Positions 23,306-31,992 of a DNA stretch of 33,912 nucleotides are shown here, piece by piece. The notes below the pieces were generated by a model, which saw only the letters and a list, made by a program, of their open reading frames with translations, was not told where the DNA came from and did not search any database. Within the stretch, counting starts at the first letter, position 1; each line of letters opens with the position of its first letter. The stretch covers positions 1-33,912 of the forward strand of contig CAKZYL010000381.1 of assembly GCA_937884705.1 (NCBI GenBank). Reading direction: 5' to 3'. Made by a program: the position numbers and the translations under genes. The stretch comes from an uncultured Roseovarius sp. GTDB taxonomy: Bacteria > Pseudomonadota > Alphaproteobacteria > Rhodobacterales > Rhodobacteraceae.

Positions 23306-24120
23306 GGACGGCGGGCCGAAAGCTGAACCCCGCCAACCACGCCGTCAGCGAAGTAGCCCGACATCTTGTCATAAAAAACCTCAATGACCTCGTACCCGTC
23401 CGGTCCGTGCTTGGCCTCATACGCGACACGATCCTTGCGAAACGCTTCCAGACGGCTGGCCGTGAACGCGCTCCAATCCTCTGTCATGTCCTGCAATCTC
23501 ACGTCCACAAACCCCGCGTCGGACAAAGATCGCTCATACTCTTCCAACGAGACCAGCGAATTTGGGAATAGGTGGCGCGCGAAATCCTCTTGGTCCTTGG
23601 GCGGCCTTATCAGGTAGAGGTCTTCTGCGAATAACATTCCCCCCGGTTTGAGCGCCGCATAGATCTTGGATTGGTACCGCGATCGGTCCGGAATGTGAAA
23701 GAGCGCCAGCCAACTGACCGCGTGATCAAAGCTCTCTGCGGGCGCGTCCCACTGAAGAAAGTCTGCATTTTCGTGAGAGACCCCTTTGGCAAGCCCAGCG
23801 CGTGCCGTGAGGTCTTGCGCAACACTGTGATAGTCCTTTTGCAGCTCGATCGCAGTCAGTGAGGCGCCGCTCGTCTGGGCCAGGTACCGCGCGCATCCCC
23901 CCCAGCCAGACCCAACCTCAAGCACCGTGTGATCTGCCGCCATAGCGCAAGCCTCAATCGCGGCATCTAAAGCATCCGTGCCATGATAGTGCAGTTGATC
24001 AAATCGATTGAGCACATCAACAGAAACAGGCGCCCCGGGGCCGTAGCCCAGCGCATCAAGCTCCGCATAGATCCGATCGGCGCGCGGATAGAGCTGCATT
24101 GATTTGATCTGATCTGACAT
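23287..24120 (-). CDS. Class I SAM-dependent methyltransferase
   Basis: 277 residues. The SAM motif I VLEVGSGWGGCARYLA is at about 66-81, with an acidic motif II (LTAIELQ), and motif post I/IV in SFDHAVSWLALFHIPD. This pattern and PGGMLFAEDLYL resemble the small-molecule N-methyltransferase group (glycine/sarcosine or phosphoethanolamine methyltransferases), so a metabolite rather than nucleic acid is the likely acceptor. The N-terminal 60 residues are helical with QLHYHGTDALD, typical of that group. GAGG lies six bases before the ATG. The last three codons and stop are part of the shared palindrome with the convergent DUF1801 gene. Confidence 0.87.
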   Translation of the reverse strand: MSDQIKSMQLYPRADRIYAELDALGYGPGAPVSVDVLNRFDQLHYHGTDALDAAIEACAMAADHTVLEVGSGWGGCARYLAQTSGASLTAIELQKDYHSVAQDLTARAGLAKGVSHENADFLQWDAPAESFDHAVSWLALFHIPDRSRYQSKIYAALKPGGMLFAEDLYLIRPPKDQEDFARHLFPNSLVSLEEYERSLSDAGFVDVRLQDMTEDWSAFTASRLEAFRKDRVAYEAKHGPDGYEVIEVFYDKMSGYFADGVVGGVQLSARRPGARIL

Positions 24121-24176
24121 ACCGGCCCTCGGTTTTTTCAGCGCAGCCTACAGACATTCGCGCGCAGCTTACAAGC

Positions 24177-25457
24177 TCAGGTCACACTTTCCCGAAGCTT
24201 GCGAACCAGCCACCACACGACAAGAACAACCGGAAGTGTCACGGCTGCCGTCAAAACCCCTGTGCTGATCTCTGTGGCCTCGGACACCGGATAAAGCAAA
24301 TAGGAGGCCAGCGAGACGGCATAGTAGCTGATCGCAACGACCGACAGCCCTTCCACCGTGCGTTGCAGCCTAAGTTGGAGCGCTGCGCGTCGGTCCATAC
24401 TTTCCAAAAGCGCCTGATTCTGCGCGCTGCGTTCCACGTCAACGCGGGTGCGCAACAGCTCTCCGGCGCGGCGGGCGCGTTCGACCATGGCATCAAGACG
24501 TTCTTTGGCCGCGGTCACAGTGCGCATGGCAGGATCATAACGCCGCATCATAAACTCGGAGAAGGTCTGGCGCGAGCCGAAGCGGTCTTCGCGCAGCACC
24601 GAGATGCGCTGAGATACAATCTGTTGGTAGGCCGCCGTGGCGCCGAAACGGAAAGAAGATTTGGCGTTGAGCGCCTCCATCTCGGCGGTGATATCCAGAA
24701 GCTCGCGAAGTGTGTCCTCAGCTTTGTCTTCGCCGGCACCCAGCCCACCGATGATACGGCTGAGGCGATCTTCCATGGTGCCCATATCGGCCTCCATGGC
24801 GCGCACACGCGAAAACCCCAGCATGGACATGGCCTTATAGGTCTCAATCTCACAAAGGCGCTGCATCACGCGCCCTGCCCGACGCGCGCCAATGTCCTCA
24901 TCCACACTGATCAAAAAACGCTGGTGGCCGGCGGGATCAATGCGAAAATCTCCCGCGATGACGGCAGAGTTTTCCACCACGCGGGCTACGGCAACAGATT
25001 CAGAGACGAACCAGTCCGCGATGTTCTTTTCCAACTGCCTGTCATTTTTGCGCGGCTCCACCCGCAAGAGCGCCGACGTGACACGAGAGCCCGGAGCGGT
25101 CCCTAACCAGTCATCAGGAAAGACCTCGAAATCGGCCGGATCGAAGGGACGTCCGCCATTGGCTTCGGCGATGGCAGAATAGGTGACAAACTCCGCGTGG
25201 CTTTCCCAGGTGAGATGATGACGGCCCACCTGACCGGAATAGTGCGTGGCGCCTGGTTGTGGGTGGGACGCGCCGTGACGGTCGAGAAGATCTATCAAAT
25301 GCACCATGTCGAGCGCCCGATCCCGCCCCGCGGCGTTTTCGTTCTTTTTCAGAACGAGGAACGCGATCGTGGAAGGCGCCTCCAGCGATGGAAACGGGCG
25401 CGCATGCAGCTCATTGGCGAGCGTGTAGCGCAACGGATGATCTTCGATCGGCGGCAT
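24177..25457 (-). CDS. DUF3422 family membrane protein
   Basis: About 426 residues. The start motif DHPLRYTLANELHARPFPSLEAP is the family hallmark (written here as DHPLRY then ANELHARPFP). A long helical soluble domain follows, and then two membrane segments at the C-terminus (LSVVAISYYAVSLASYLLYPV and LTAAVTLPVVLVVWWLV) with a short basic tail. Function is unknown; a large cytoplasmic domain tethered to the inner membrane is expected. The frame is open to a GTG 26 codons upstream. I chose the ATG at 25455-25457 because the family begins MPPIEDHPLRY, though the ribosome site (GGA) is weak; an ATG 13 codons earlier is possible. Confidence 0.85.
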   Translation of the reverse strand: MPPIEDHPLRYTLANELHARPFPSLEAPSTIAFLVLKKNENAAGRDRALDMVHLIDLLDRHGASHPQPGATHYSGQVGRHHLTWESHAEFVTYSAIAEANGGRPFDPADFEVFPDDWLGTAPGSRVTSALLRVEPRKNDRQLEKNIADWFVSESVAVARVVENSAVIAGDFRIDPAGHQRFLISVDEDIGARRAGRVMQRLCEIETYKAMSMLGFSRVRAMEADMGTMEDRLSRIIGGLGAGEDKAEDTLRELLDITAEMEALNAKSSFRFGATAAYQQIVSQRISVLREDRFGSRQTFSEFMMRRYDPAMRTVTAAKERLDAMVERARRAGELLRTRVDVERSAQNQALLESMDRRAALQLRLQRTVEGLSVVAISYYAVSLASYLLYPVSEATEISTGVLTAAVTLPVVLVVWWLVRKLRESVT

Positions 25458-25590
25458 GCAATGTCCATCTAAAATTCGTGCCGCGCCATCATCCATGGCC
25501 CGGGTTAAATTATTGACACTCCGGGCCTCGCTCACGCGCGACGGTGGAGTGCAGTTAGTTTGCGGATGTGCTGCGACAACCCGTCATCCC

Positions 25591-25606
25591 GAATGCCCGG
25601 GCATTC
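25591..25606. repeat. Perfect 16-base palindrome upstream of the DUF3422 gene
   Basis: GAATGCCC-GGGCATTC, flanked by CCC on the left and AGGG on the right, so the symmetry extends to 23 bases with one bulge. It lies in the gap between the pntB terminator and the DUF3422 start. There is no T-tract. It could be an operator, or part of a second hairpin after pntB. Confidence 0.4.
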
Positions 25607-25665
25607 AGGGCGGGCAGTGTCTTTATGGGGTCAGATTGACGCCAGTGAAAGAGCGCAGCGCATAG

Positions 25666-25693
25666 AAAAAGGGCGGCCTGCGAAAGGCCGCCC
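25666..25693 (-). terminator. Intrinsic terminator of the pntAB transcript
   Basis: GGGCGGCC (25671-25678) pairs with GGCCGCCC (25686-25693) over a seven-base loop. On the minus strand it is followed by five T (25666-25670 complement). It sits 35 bases beyond the pntB stop, so it ends the pnt transcript. Confidence 0.88.
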
Positions 25694-25727
25694 TCTGGTT
25701 GGGTCGTTATAGAACAAGACCTTGGGG

Positions 25728-27215
25728 CTATTCCACCAGCGGGAGTAGTTTGCTGACGCTGTCTTTGGCATCGCCATAGAACATCCGCGTGTTCTCTTTG
25801 AAGAAAAGCGGATTTTCGATACCCGAGTAGCCCGTGCCTTGCCCCCGTTTGGAGACAAAGACCTGCTTGGCTTTCCAGACCTCAAGAACCGGCATGCCCG
25901 CAATGGGGGAGTTCGGATCATCCTGTGCCGCAGGATTTACGATGTCATTGGAACCGATCACGATAACAACGTCCGTTTCCGGGAAGTCCTCGTTGATCTC
26001 ATCCATCTCCAGCACGATGTCATAGGGCACCTTTGCTTCGGCCAAAAGCACGTTCATGTGGCCGGGCAAACGGCCTGCAACAGGGTGGATGGCAAACCGC
26101 ACCTCTTTGCCCTTTGCGCGCATTTTGTTGGTCAGCTCACTCACCGCCTGCTGCGCCTGAGCCACCGCCATGCCGTAACCCGGCACGATGATGACAGAGC
26201 TCGCATCGTTGAGCGCCGCCGCAACGCCATCGGCATCAATCGCGACCTGCTCGCCTTCCACGGCCTGCTGCTCACCCGCGGCCGCACCGCCCCAGCCGCC
26301 AAGTATAACGCTGACAAACGAGCGGTTCATCGCCTTACACATGATGTAGCTGAGGATCGCACCCGAAGACCCCACAAGCGCGCCGACAACGATCAACAGG
26401 TCATTGCCGAGCGAGAAGCCAATCGCAGCCGCAGCCCAGCCGGAATAGCTGTTGAGCATCGACACAACGACCGGCATGTCCGCACCGCCAATACCCATGA
26501 TCAGGTGATAGCCAATAAAGAGCGCCAGAAGCGTGAGCAGAACCAGCGTCCAGGAGCCGGATCCCGCCAGATACATAATGGTGAAGAGCAGCGACAGGCC
26601 GGCAGCACCGGCATTCAGCGCGTGGCCACCGGGCAGCTGCTTGGCAGATGTATCCACCTTGCCCGCAAGCTTGCCGTAGGCGATCACAGAGCCGGTAAAC
26701 GTCACCGCACCGATCCAGATGCCCAGAACCAGCTCGACCTTAAGGATGGTAACCTCAACAGCCAGTTTCTTGGCAATGAGTGTGCCAAAGGACGACAGCG
26801 GCTCTTTCACCTCGGAGGGCAAGGACGCGTAGGCGCCTTCTGCACCCAACACCAGATCATTGGACGCAAAAAGCGCTTCCATCTGATTGATCATGATGTC
26901 GGCATTAAAGCCCACAAAAACGGCCGCAAGACCCACGAGCGAGTGCATGATGGCCACAAGCTCTGGCATTTGCGTCATCTGCACGCGCGTGGCCAGTTGA
27001 TAGCCAATGATCGCGCCCAGAATGATGAGCATTATGGTCAGGGGCCAGAAGACCTGACCGGGCCCAATAAGCGTGGCCAGAACAGCGATCGCCATACCGA
27101 CAATCCCGTACCAAACAGCACGCTTGGCGCTTTCCTGGCCGCTCAGACCGCCCAGGGAGAAGATGAAAAGAATGGCCGCAACAACGTAGGCCGCCGTGGT
27201 AAATCCGAATTCCAT
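25728..27215 (-). CDS. pntB: Proton-translocating NAD(P) transhydrogenase, beta subunit
   Basis: 495 residues. The N-terminal two thirds are membrane helices (dII part). From about 330 the NADP-binding domain III follows, with [69 protein letters not shown] (given in pieces) and [16 protein letters not shown]. With PntA it uses the proton-motive force to reduce NADP+ with NADH. The ATG has the strong AAGGAGG nine bases upstream, and only 12 bases separate it from the pntA stop, so the two are one operon. The good terminator at 25666-25693 follows it. Normal length, no anomalies seen. Confidence 0.97.
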   Translation of the reverse strand: MEFGFTTAAYVVAAILFIFSLGGLSGQESAKRAVWYGIVGMAIAVLATLIGPGQVFWPLTIMLIILGAIIGYQLATRVQMTQMPELVAIMHSLVGLAAVFVGFNADIMINQMEALFASNDLVLGAEGAYASLPSEVKEPLSSFGTLIAKKLAVEVTILKVELVLGIWIGAVTFTGSVIAYGKLAGKVDTSAKQLPGGHALNAGAAGLSLLFTIMYLAGSGSWTLVLLTLLALFIGYHLIMGIGGADMPVVVSMLNSYSGWAAAAIGFSLGNDLLIVVGALVGSSGAILSYIMCKAMNRSFVSVILGGWGGAAAGEQQAVEGEQVAIDADGVAAALNDASSVIIVPGYGMAVAQAQQAVSELTNKMRAKGKEVRFAIHPVAGRLPGHMNVLLAEAKVPYDIVLEMDEINEDFPETDVVIVIGSNDIVNPAAQDDPNSPIAGMPVLEVWKAKQVFVSKRGQGTGYSGIENPLFFKENTRMFYGDAKDSVSKLLPLVE

Positions 27216-27227
27216 GGCTCTTCCTCC

Positions 27228-28805
27228 TTAGGACTTCTGGAACATGGCGAGCATGCGCCGGGTGACGAGGAAGCCACCGAAGATGTTGATCGCCGCCATG
27301 AAAACGGCCAAGGCAGCAAGGATCGTGATGATCACCGAGCTGGACCCGATCTGAATGACCGCGCCCAGAATGATGATCGACGAAATCGCGTTGGTCACCG
27401 CCATGAGCGGCGTGTGCAGAGAGTGCGACACGTTCCAGATCACCTGGAACCCAACGAATACAGACAGAACAAATACGATGAAATGCTGCATGAAGCTGGC
27501 CGGCGCCACGAGGCCCACCGCGAGTAACAGAAAGCCACCAATGCCCAGAAGCGTGACCTGATTGATCGTTTGCTTCTTGAACGCGGCGGTCTCCGCTTCA
27601 CGCTTTTCTTCCGGCGTCAGCTCTTTGGGGGGCTCAGGCTTTTTAGCCTGCTGCGCAATGGCGTTCACCTTGGGCGGGGGCGGCGGATAGGTCACCTCAC
27701 CGGCATGGGTCACAGTGGATCCGCGGATCACGTCATCTTCCATGTCATGGACCGGCGTGCCGTCTTTTTCCGGCGTCAGGTCGGTCATCATGTGACGGAT
27801 GTTGGTGGCATAAAGAGTAGAGCTTTGCGCCGCCATCCGGCTTGGAAAATCGGTGTAACCGACGATGGTAACCCCGTTATCAGAAACGATTTTCTCGTCC
27901 ATCACGGTCAGATCACAGTTGCCGCCACGCTCAGCCGCGAGGTCAATCACGACAGAGCCCGGCTTCATCATCTCGACCATGTCTTTGGTCCAAAGTTTCG
28001 GCGCCGGGCGGCCGGGGATCAGGGCCGTGGTGATGACAATGTCGATGTCAGGCGCCATTTCGCGGAATTTCTCAAGCTGCTTGGCCTGGAACTCCGGGCT
28101 GGAGGGCGAGGCATAACCGCCTGTAAGAGCACCATCGGTCTGCTTTTCTTCGAAATCGAGGAAGACGAACTCTGCGCCCATGGATTCAATCTGTTCGGCC
28201 ACTTCAGGACGCACATCGAAGGCGTAGGTGATCGCGCCCAGCGAGGTCGACGTGCCAATCGCGGCAAGACCGGCCACACCGGCCCCTACCACAAGGACTT
28301 TCGCGGGTGGAACTTTGCCCGCAGCCGTCACCTGACCCGTAAAGAACCGGCCAAAATTGTTGCCTGCCTCGATGACAGCGCGATAACCCGCGATATTGGC
28401 CATGGAAGAGAGCGCGTCCATCTTCTGAGCGCGGCTGATCCGGGGGACCATCTCCATCGCCACAACGGTTGCGCCTTTCTTGGCGGCCGTCTCAAGGCCC
28501 TTTTCATTCTCGGCCGGGTTGAAGAAAGAGATCAGGGTCTGCCCGTCGCGCAGGCGCTTGACATCCGCGTCGGTGGGCACACGCACCTTGGCCACGATGT
28601 CGGAGGCCTTCCAAAGCGCGGCAGCGGTCTTGTGAACGGAGACGCCCGCGTCTTTGTAGTCTTTGTCGCTGAAACCGGCGGCATGACCCGCGCCCGCTTC
28701 AATCCCGCACTCATAGCCCAGCTTTTGCAGCTGGAGCGCCGAATCCGGTGTCATGGCCACACGGTTTTCGCCGTCCAGCACTTCTTTAGGTGTTCCGATC
28801 TTCAA
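27228..28805 (-). CDS. pntA: Proton-translocating NAD(P) transhydrogenase, alpha subunit
   Basis: About 525 residues. The NAD(H)-binding domain I begins IGTPKEVLDGENRVAMTPDSA, with VVGAGVAGLAAIGT near 170 and GYTDFPSRMAAQSSTLYATN. A proline-rich linker (PPPPPKVNAIAQQAKKPEPPKE) follows at about 380-400, then four membrane helices of domain II, ending FGGFLVTRRMLAMFQ. It partners PntB. The frame could start at ATG 28832, but no ribosome site lies there. The TTG at 28803-28805 is preferred because it gives M-KIGTPKE, the family start, and has GGGGGA seven bases upstream. A rare start codon ahead of a PntB gene with a very strong ribosome site suggests some translational tuning, as inference. Confidence 0.93.
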   Translation of the reverse strand: MKIGTPKEVLDGENRVAMTPDSALQLQKLGYECGIEAGAGHAAGFSDKDYKDAGVSVHKTAAALWKASDIVAKVRVPTDADVKRLRDGQTLISFFNPAENEKGLETAAKKGATVVAMEMVPRISRAQKMDALSSMANIAGYRAVIEAGNNFGRFFTGQVTAAGKVPPAKVLVVGAGVAGLAAIGTSTSLGAITYAFDVRPEVAEQIESMGAEFVFLDFEEKQTDGALTGGYASPSSPEFQAKQLEKFREMAPDIDIVITTALIPGRPAPKLWTKDMVEMMKPGSVVIDLAAERGGNCDLTVMDEKIVSDNGVTIVGYTDFPSRMAAQSSTLYATNIRHMMTDLTPEKDGTPVHDMEDDVIRGSTVTHAGEVTYPPPPPKVNAIAQQAKKPEPPKELTPEEKREAETAAFKKQTINQVTLLGIGGFLLLAVGLVAPASFMQHFIVFVLSVFVGFQVIWNVSHSLHTPLMAVTNAISSIIILGAVIQIGSSSVIITILAALAVFMAAINIFGGFLVTRRMLAMFQKS

Positions 28806-28966
28806 TCTGTCGTCCCCCGATGTCGTCGTCATCCGTATCGTCAAATCTTGTGGCTCAGGTCTCTTGGCTCAATGCGCGTGACAGCCTGCACCGAACCCGT
28901 CAAATAGTGCGAAGCGTGCCTATGTCACAATCAATTGAAGAAGTGAATGCCAGACGTGCTTGAAGT

Positions 28967-29419
28967 CTAAAGCCACCGCCGCGTCTGGGCCATGTAGCGC
29001 AAAAATGCATCACCAAAGTCGCGCTCAAGACGAAACTCTTCGGCGTGAATGAAGCGATTGTTGATGATCCAGACCAGAATCGGAACCAAGGGCACGCTGA
29101 CAACCGCATCCCAGCGCAGGATAAGACCCGCCAAAATCAGGATGTCGCCGAGGTAGATCGGGTTGCGCGAAAATCGGAAAATGCCTGAGGTGATCAGTTC
29201 GCTGGCGTCCATGTGGGGTATTGGCGTTGTCCGCTTGCGCACAAACTCCATCAATGCGAGGGCAAGGAGCAATAGGCCCAAAGCAACGAGGGTGGTGCCC
29301 GCAGCAAACGCCCATCCTTGGCCGAAACTGAGCCCAAGCGGCACGTATTCAGCCTGCACCCAGGCGAGCACCGCGCAACCCAGAAGCCACATGGGCGGGA
29401 TATCAAGCCATTTGAGCAT
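28967..29419 (-). CDS. Isoprenylcysteine carboxyl methyltransferase-like membrane protein
   Basis: 150 residues with four hydrophobic segments, the first near 5-22. The motif FRFSRNPIYLGDILILAGL (about 81-99) is the bacterial ICMT/PEMT-like SAM-binding signature, with the NPIYLG core. The C-terminal EFRLERDFGDAFLRYMAQTRRWL resembles the E-x-x-L-x-x-x-F-G-x-x-Y end of the family. In bacteria these proteins methylate various lipids or small molecules in the inner membrane; the acceptor is unknown. It lies upstream of pntA on the same strand with about 160 bases between them, and is divergent from the SDR gene at 29535. AGAAG is the nearest ribosome site. Confidence 0.85.
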   Translation of the reverse strand: MLKWLDIPPMWLLGCAVLAWVQAEYVPLGLSFGQGWAFAAGTTLVALGLLLLALALMEFVRKRTTPIPHMDASELITSGIFRFSRNPIYLGDILILAGLILRWDAVVSVPLVPILVWIINNRFIHAEEFRLERDFGDAFLRYMAQTRRWL

Positions 29420-29534
29420 CGCGCTTCTTTATGCCCTGCACCCGTCCCCTTGTCACCTCACGCCGGCTTGAGTGTTTCGTCCACGTCCGTCAATGTGCAG
29501 CGAAGATCGCTCATGGCTTCAAGGAGGAACACCC

Positions 29535-30284
29535 ATGTTGAAGGGCACTCATGCGCTGGTCACCGGAGGCGGCACGGGCATCGGTCTTGCGATCGCCCGC
29601 GCGCTGGCTGACAACGGCGCGGTCGTGACCATTACCGGCCGGCGCCAAGAGGTTCTGGATGAGGCCGCAGGCGACGGATTGCATGCTTTGGTGATGGACG
29701 TGACCGATGAAGCGTCCGTCGAAGACGGCGTGGCCTCGGCGGTTGAAGCGCGCGGGCCGGTACAGATTTGCGTTCCGAACGCGGGCGTGGCGGAAGGCCG
29801 CTCGTTGCTCAAAACCGACACAGAATTCTGGCGATGGATCCTCACGACCAACCTCGATGGCGCGTTTTGGACGATACGAGCGTGTCTGCCCGGCATGCAG
29901 TCGACGAATTGGGGCCGGGTGATCGCCGTATCCTCCATTGCCGGTTTGCGTGGTTTGCGCGGCGCACCGGCATACTCGGCCTCCAAACACGGGCTTATTG
30001 GAATGATCCGGGCGCTTTCTGAGGACTACATGGGCGCGCCTTACACGTTTAACGCGCTCTGCCCCGCCTATGTGCGCACCGATATTGTGACCCGCAATCA
30101 GGAAGCCATCCAAACCCGCGCCGGTGTCAGCGCCGAAGACGCCATGGAGATGATGGTCCGCGCCAATCGCCACAAACGGCTCATTGAGCCCGAAGAGGTG
30201 GCCGCCGCCGCGCTTTGGCTATGTGCGCCGGGATCTGAGAGCATCAACGGCCAGACAATAGAGATCGCCGGGGGACAATGCTGA
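29535..30284 (+). CDS. Classical short-chain dehydrogenase/reductase
   Basis: 249 residues. The coenzyme motif TGGGTGIGLAIA is at about 10-21, NAGV near 90, Ser in VIAVSSIAGLRG (about 135-146) and YSASKHGL near 153, with PAYVRTD following. The C-terminal EPEEVAAAALWLCAPGSESINGQTIEIAGGQC is the usual SDR end. It resembles 3-hydroxyacyl-CoA or 3-hydroxybutyrate type dehydrogenases, but the substrate cannot be fixed. The frame is open 21 codons further upstream; the ATG at 29535 was chosen for its strong AAGGAGG seven bases upstream. It is divergent from the ICMT-like gene. The SpoIIAA-like gene follows 132 bases later. Confidence 0.9.
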   Translation: MLKGTHALVTGGGTGIGLAIARALADNGAVVTITGRRQEVLDEAAGDGLHALVMDVTDEASVEDGVASAVEARGPVQICVPNAGVAEGRSLLKTDTEFWRWILTTNLDGAFWTIRACLPGMQSTNWGRVIAVSSIAGLRGLRGAPAYSASKHGLIGMIRALSEDYMGAPYTFNALCPAYVRTDIVTRNQEAIQTRAGVSAEDAMEMMVRANRHKRLIEPEEVAAAALWLCAPGSESINGQTIEIAGGQC

Positions 30285-30416
30285 GGTCACGAACCGCCGC
30301 GGAACTTGCGAGCTCTCCTGCAAACTCCCATATTTCATGTGTGCCCGGAACGCAGGTGTTTAAAAAACTTCGTCCGAAACCTGATTGACTGTCCAACAGG
30401 CATTGGGAGATCATCC

Positions 30417-30791
30417 ATGTTCACAATCAGCAAACCAAAAGACAACCGCGTGGATCTTGACGTCAGCGGGAGCATTGACAGCGAGGCCATGCGCACGGCC
30501 CTAGACGATCTCATCTCGGCATCGGAAGGGATTAAGCACGGTCGAATGCTGTACCGTATCCCGGAAATGGCCTGGCCAACCCTGGGGGCAATCTCTGTCG
30601 AGCTGGTGCGTTTGCCCGCTCTTTTCGCCTTGCTAAAAAAGTTCGACAGATGCGCCGTGTTGACCGACGCCACCTGGATAAAGACGGCAGCGGAGCTTGA
30701 AGGCGCGCTTTTACCCGGGCTTGAGATCAAGGCGTTCTCACTGTCACAGACCTCAGAGGCCGAAGCATGGCTCGCCCAAACAACGACGTGA
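30417..30791 (+). CDS. SpoIIAA-like (STAS/Sec14-like) protein
   Basis: 124 residues. The opening MFTISKPKDNRVDLDVSGSIDSEAMRTALDDL matches the PF11964-type SpoIIAA-like fold: a beta-rich start, then alternating strands and helices (FDRCAVLTDATWIKTAAELEG, about 80-100). Such proteins bind lipids or act as small regulatory or scaffolding domains; no phosphorylated serine can be assigned. Cytoplasmic, no signal peptide. The ATG at 30417 has GGGAGA about six bases ahead and suits the family; the longer frame from 30306 is not supported. It converges on the gene at 30830 with only 38 bases between them, and no terminator hairpin was seen there. Confidence 0.83.
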   Translation: MFTISKPKDNRVDLDVSGSIDSEAMRTALDDLISASEGIKHGRMLYRIPEMAWPTLGAISVELVRLPALFALLKKFDRCAVLTDATWIKTAAELEGALLPGLEIKAFSLSQTSEAEAWLAQTTT

Positions 30792-30829
30792 CCCGACCCT
30801 CTCAGGATAAGGGCGCTGGCCCATGATCG

Positions 30830-31690
30830 TCACTCAGCCGCGATGCGCTGTGGTGATTCCGCAATCTCCGGCACCCAGGTCCTGAAACGCCATGATTTTC
30901 GCTGGCCAGGGTTGAGACGCAGGGCATTGATCTGACGCTGAAGTTTGTGCTTCACGCCAAACGCGCTCAAACGCTCAGCAGAGTTGGCAAGCGCGCGGGT
31001 GATCCGATCGTCGCTCAGCCCGTGCACCTGCCTCGCGCGCAGCAGGTCGGGCGCAACGCGCCTTGTATAGAGATAGGCTACGGTGCCGCCGGGAACGTAG
31101 CATAAGGGCTCAAAGCACGCCCTTAGGCGCTGCATCTGCGCGGCAATCCACGGCTCTTTCCAGTGCAACTCATCTTGCTGCACGATCACCGATATACCCG
31201 GCACTAGATGCGGGAAAAACGTTTGTGCCATCATGTCCATGGTACGCGATGTCTTCGAGGCATCCAGGATCAGCAAAGAAATCGTTCCATCGCTCCAGGT
31301 GCTGTCTTCAATGCGGCCTTTGCGCAGGACAACCTGGTCGGACCATGGTGAAAGCAAGGCCTTGGACAATGGCAAAGTGTCCTGCCCATCAAACTGCGAA
31401 ATCCCTTTGGCATAGAGCTGACGCCGTTTCACCTTTGGCGAGGCGTGAAATTGATCATAGGCAAACATGCGCGGCCTCTGACGTTCTCGCCGCGCAGAGG
31501 CGCCTGCCGCCAAATAGGCCGTTGAGCCCCCAACAAAGCAGCCCAGATCCACCATGCTGCCCGACACATGCGCCATTCTGTGGGCCAGCCAGAAGTAAAA
31601 CTGCGCCTCTTCACGGTTGAGCATACTGGGAACGCCCAACGCGCAACCGAGGTCCTCTTCTGTCACAAACCTCCACGGCCTGGACGACAT
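30830..31690 (-). CDS. Rossmann-fold methyltransferase-like protein
   Basis: 286 residues. SMVDLGCFVGGSTAYLAAG (about 45-63) is a SAM motif I. SLLILDASKTSRTMDMM and a FFPHLVPGISVIVQQDELHW segment follow, the latter like the D-D/H-W loops of the Methyltransf_24 type. Residues after 200 are basic, with no further domain recognised. It probably acts on a sugar or other small molecule, but this is weak. The start is uncertain: ATG at 31688-31690 and GTG at 31712-31714 are both in frame, and neither has a good ribosome site; I prefer ATG. It is divergent from gltX across a 300-base gap. Confidence 0.72.
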   Translation of the reverse strand: MSSRPWRFVTEEDLGCALGVPSMLNREEAQFYFWLAHRMAHVSGSMVDLGCFVGGSTAYLAAGASARRERQRPRMFAYDQFHASPKVKRRQLYAKGISQFDGQDTLPLSKALLSPWSDQVVLRKGRIEDSTWSDGTISLLILDASKTSRTMDMMAQTFFPHLVPGISVIVQQDELHWKEPWIAAQMQRLRACFEPLCYVPGGTVAYLYTRRVAPDLLRARQVHGLSDDRITRALANSAERLSAFGVKHKLQRQINALRLNPGQRKSWRFRTWVPEIAESPQRIAAE

Positions 31691-31992
31691 GACAGTTTTC
31701 GTCAGTCTTTCCACGATTGCACTGCTCGACTTTACCTATGAGGGCAACAAACCCTTCGTTTTGTGCACTCATGACATGTTGAGCCTTGTCTTTCGCTTAA
31801 CCCGGCGGCCACCCTGCCCCGTAAAAACACTCAGATTGTCGCTAAATTCATTTTTTTCGCCTGAGACCGCGTGACGTTCAGAGTTTGTTGAAAGAAACCG
31901 CGTCAAACCTCAATCTGCGCGCAGGACAAGATCAGTTTCTGGACAATCCCCGGCCCGTATGACATTGCGCGCACGAAATCGGAGCACGCTTC
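31691..31992. other. Gap between methyltransferase-like gene and gltX
   Basis: About 300 bases with no gene found on either strand. It must hold the divergent promoters. There is a T-rich patch (TTCATTTTTTTCGCC near 31848-31862) but no convincing hairpin in front of it. GGAG eight bases before the gltX ATG is the only clear signal. Confidence 0.4.

Noticed and set aside
25839-27527. A 562-codon plus-strand open frame across pntB
   Set aside because: It is the antisense of a well-conserved transhydrogenase gene; its product is rich in His and Arg without any recognisable motif, as expected of shadow frames in GC-rich DNA.
27570-28907. A 445-codon plus-strand open frame across pntA
   Set aside because: Same reason: antisense of pntA, low-complexity basic product, no ribosome site of note.
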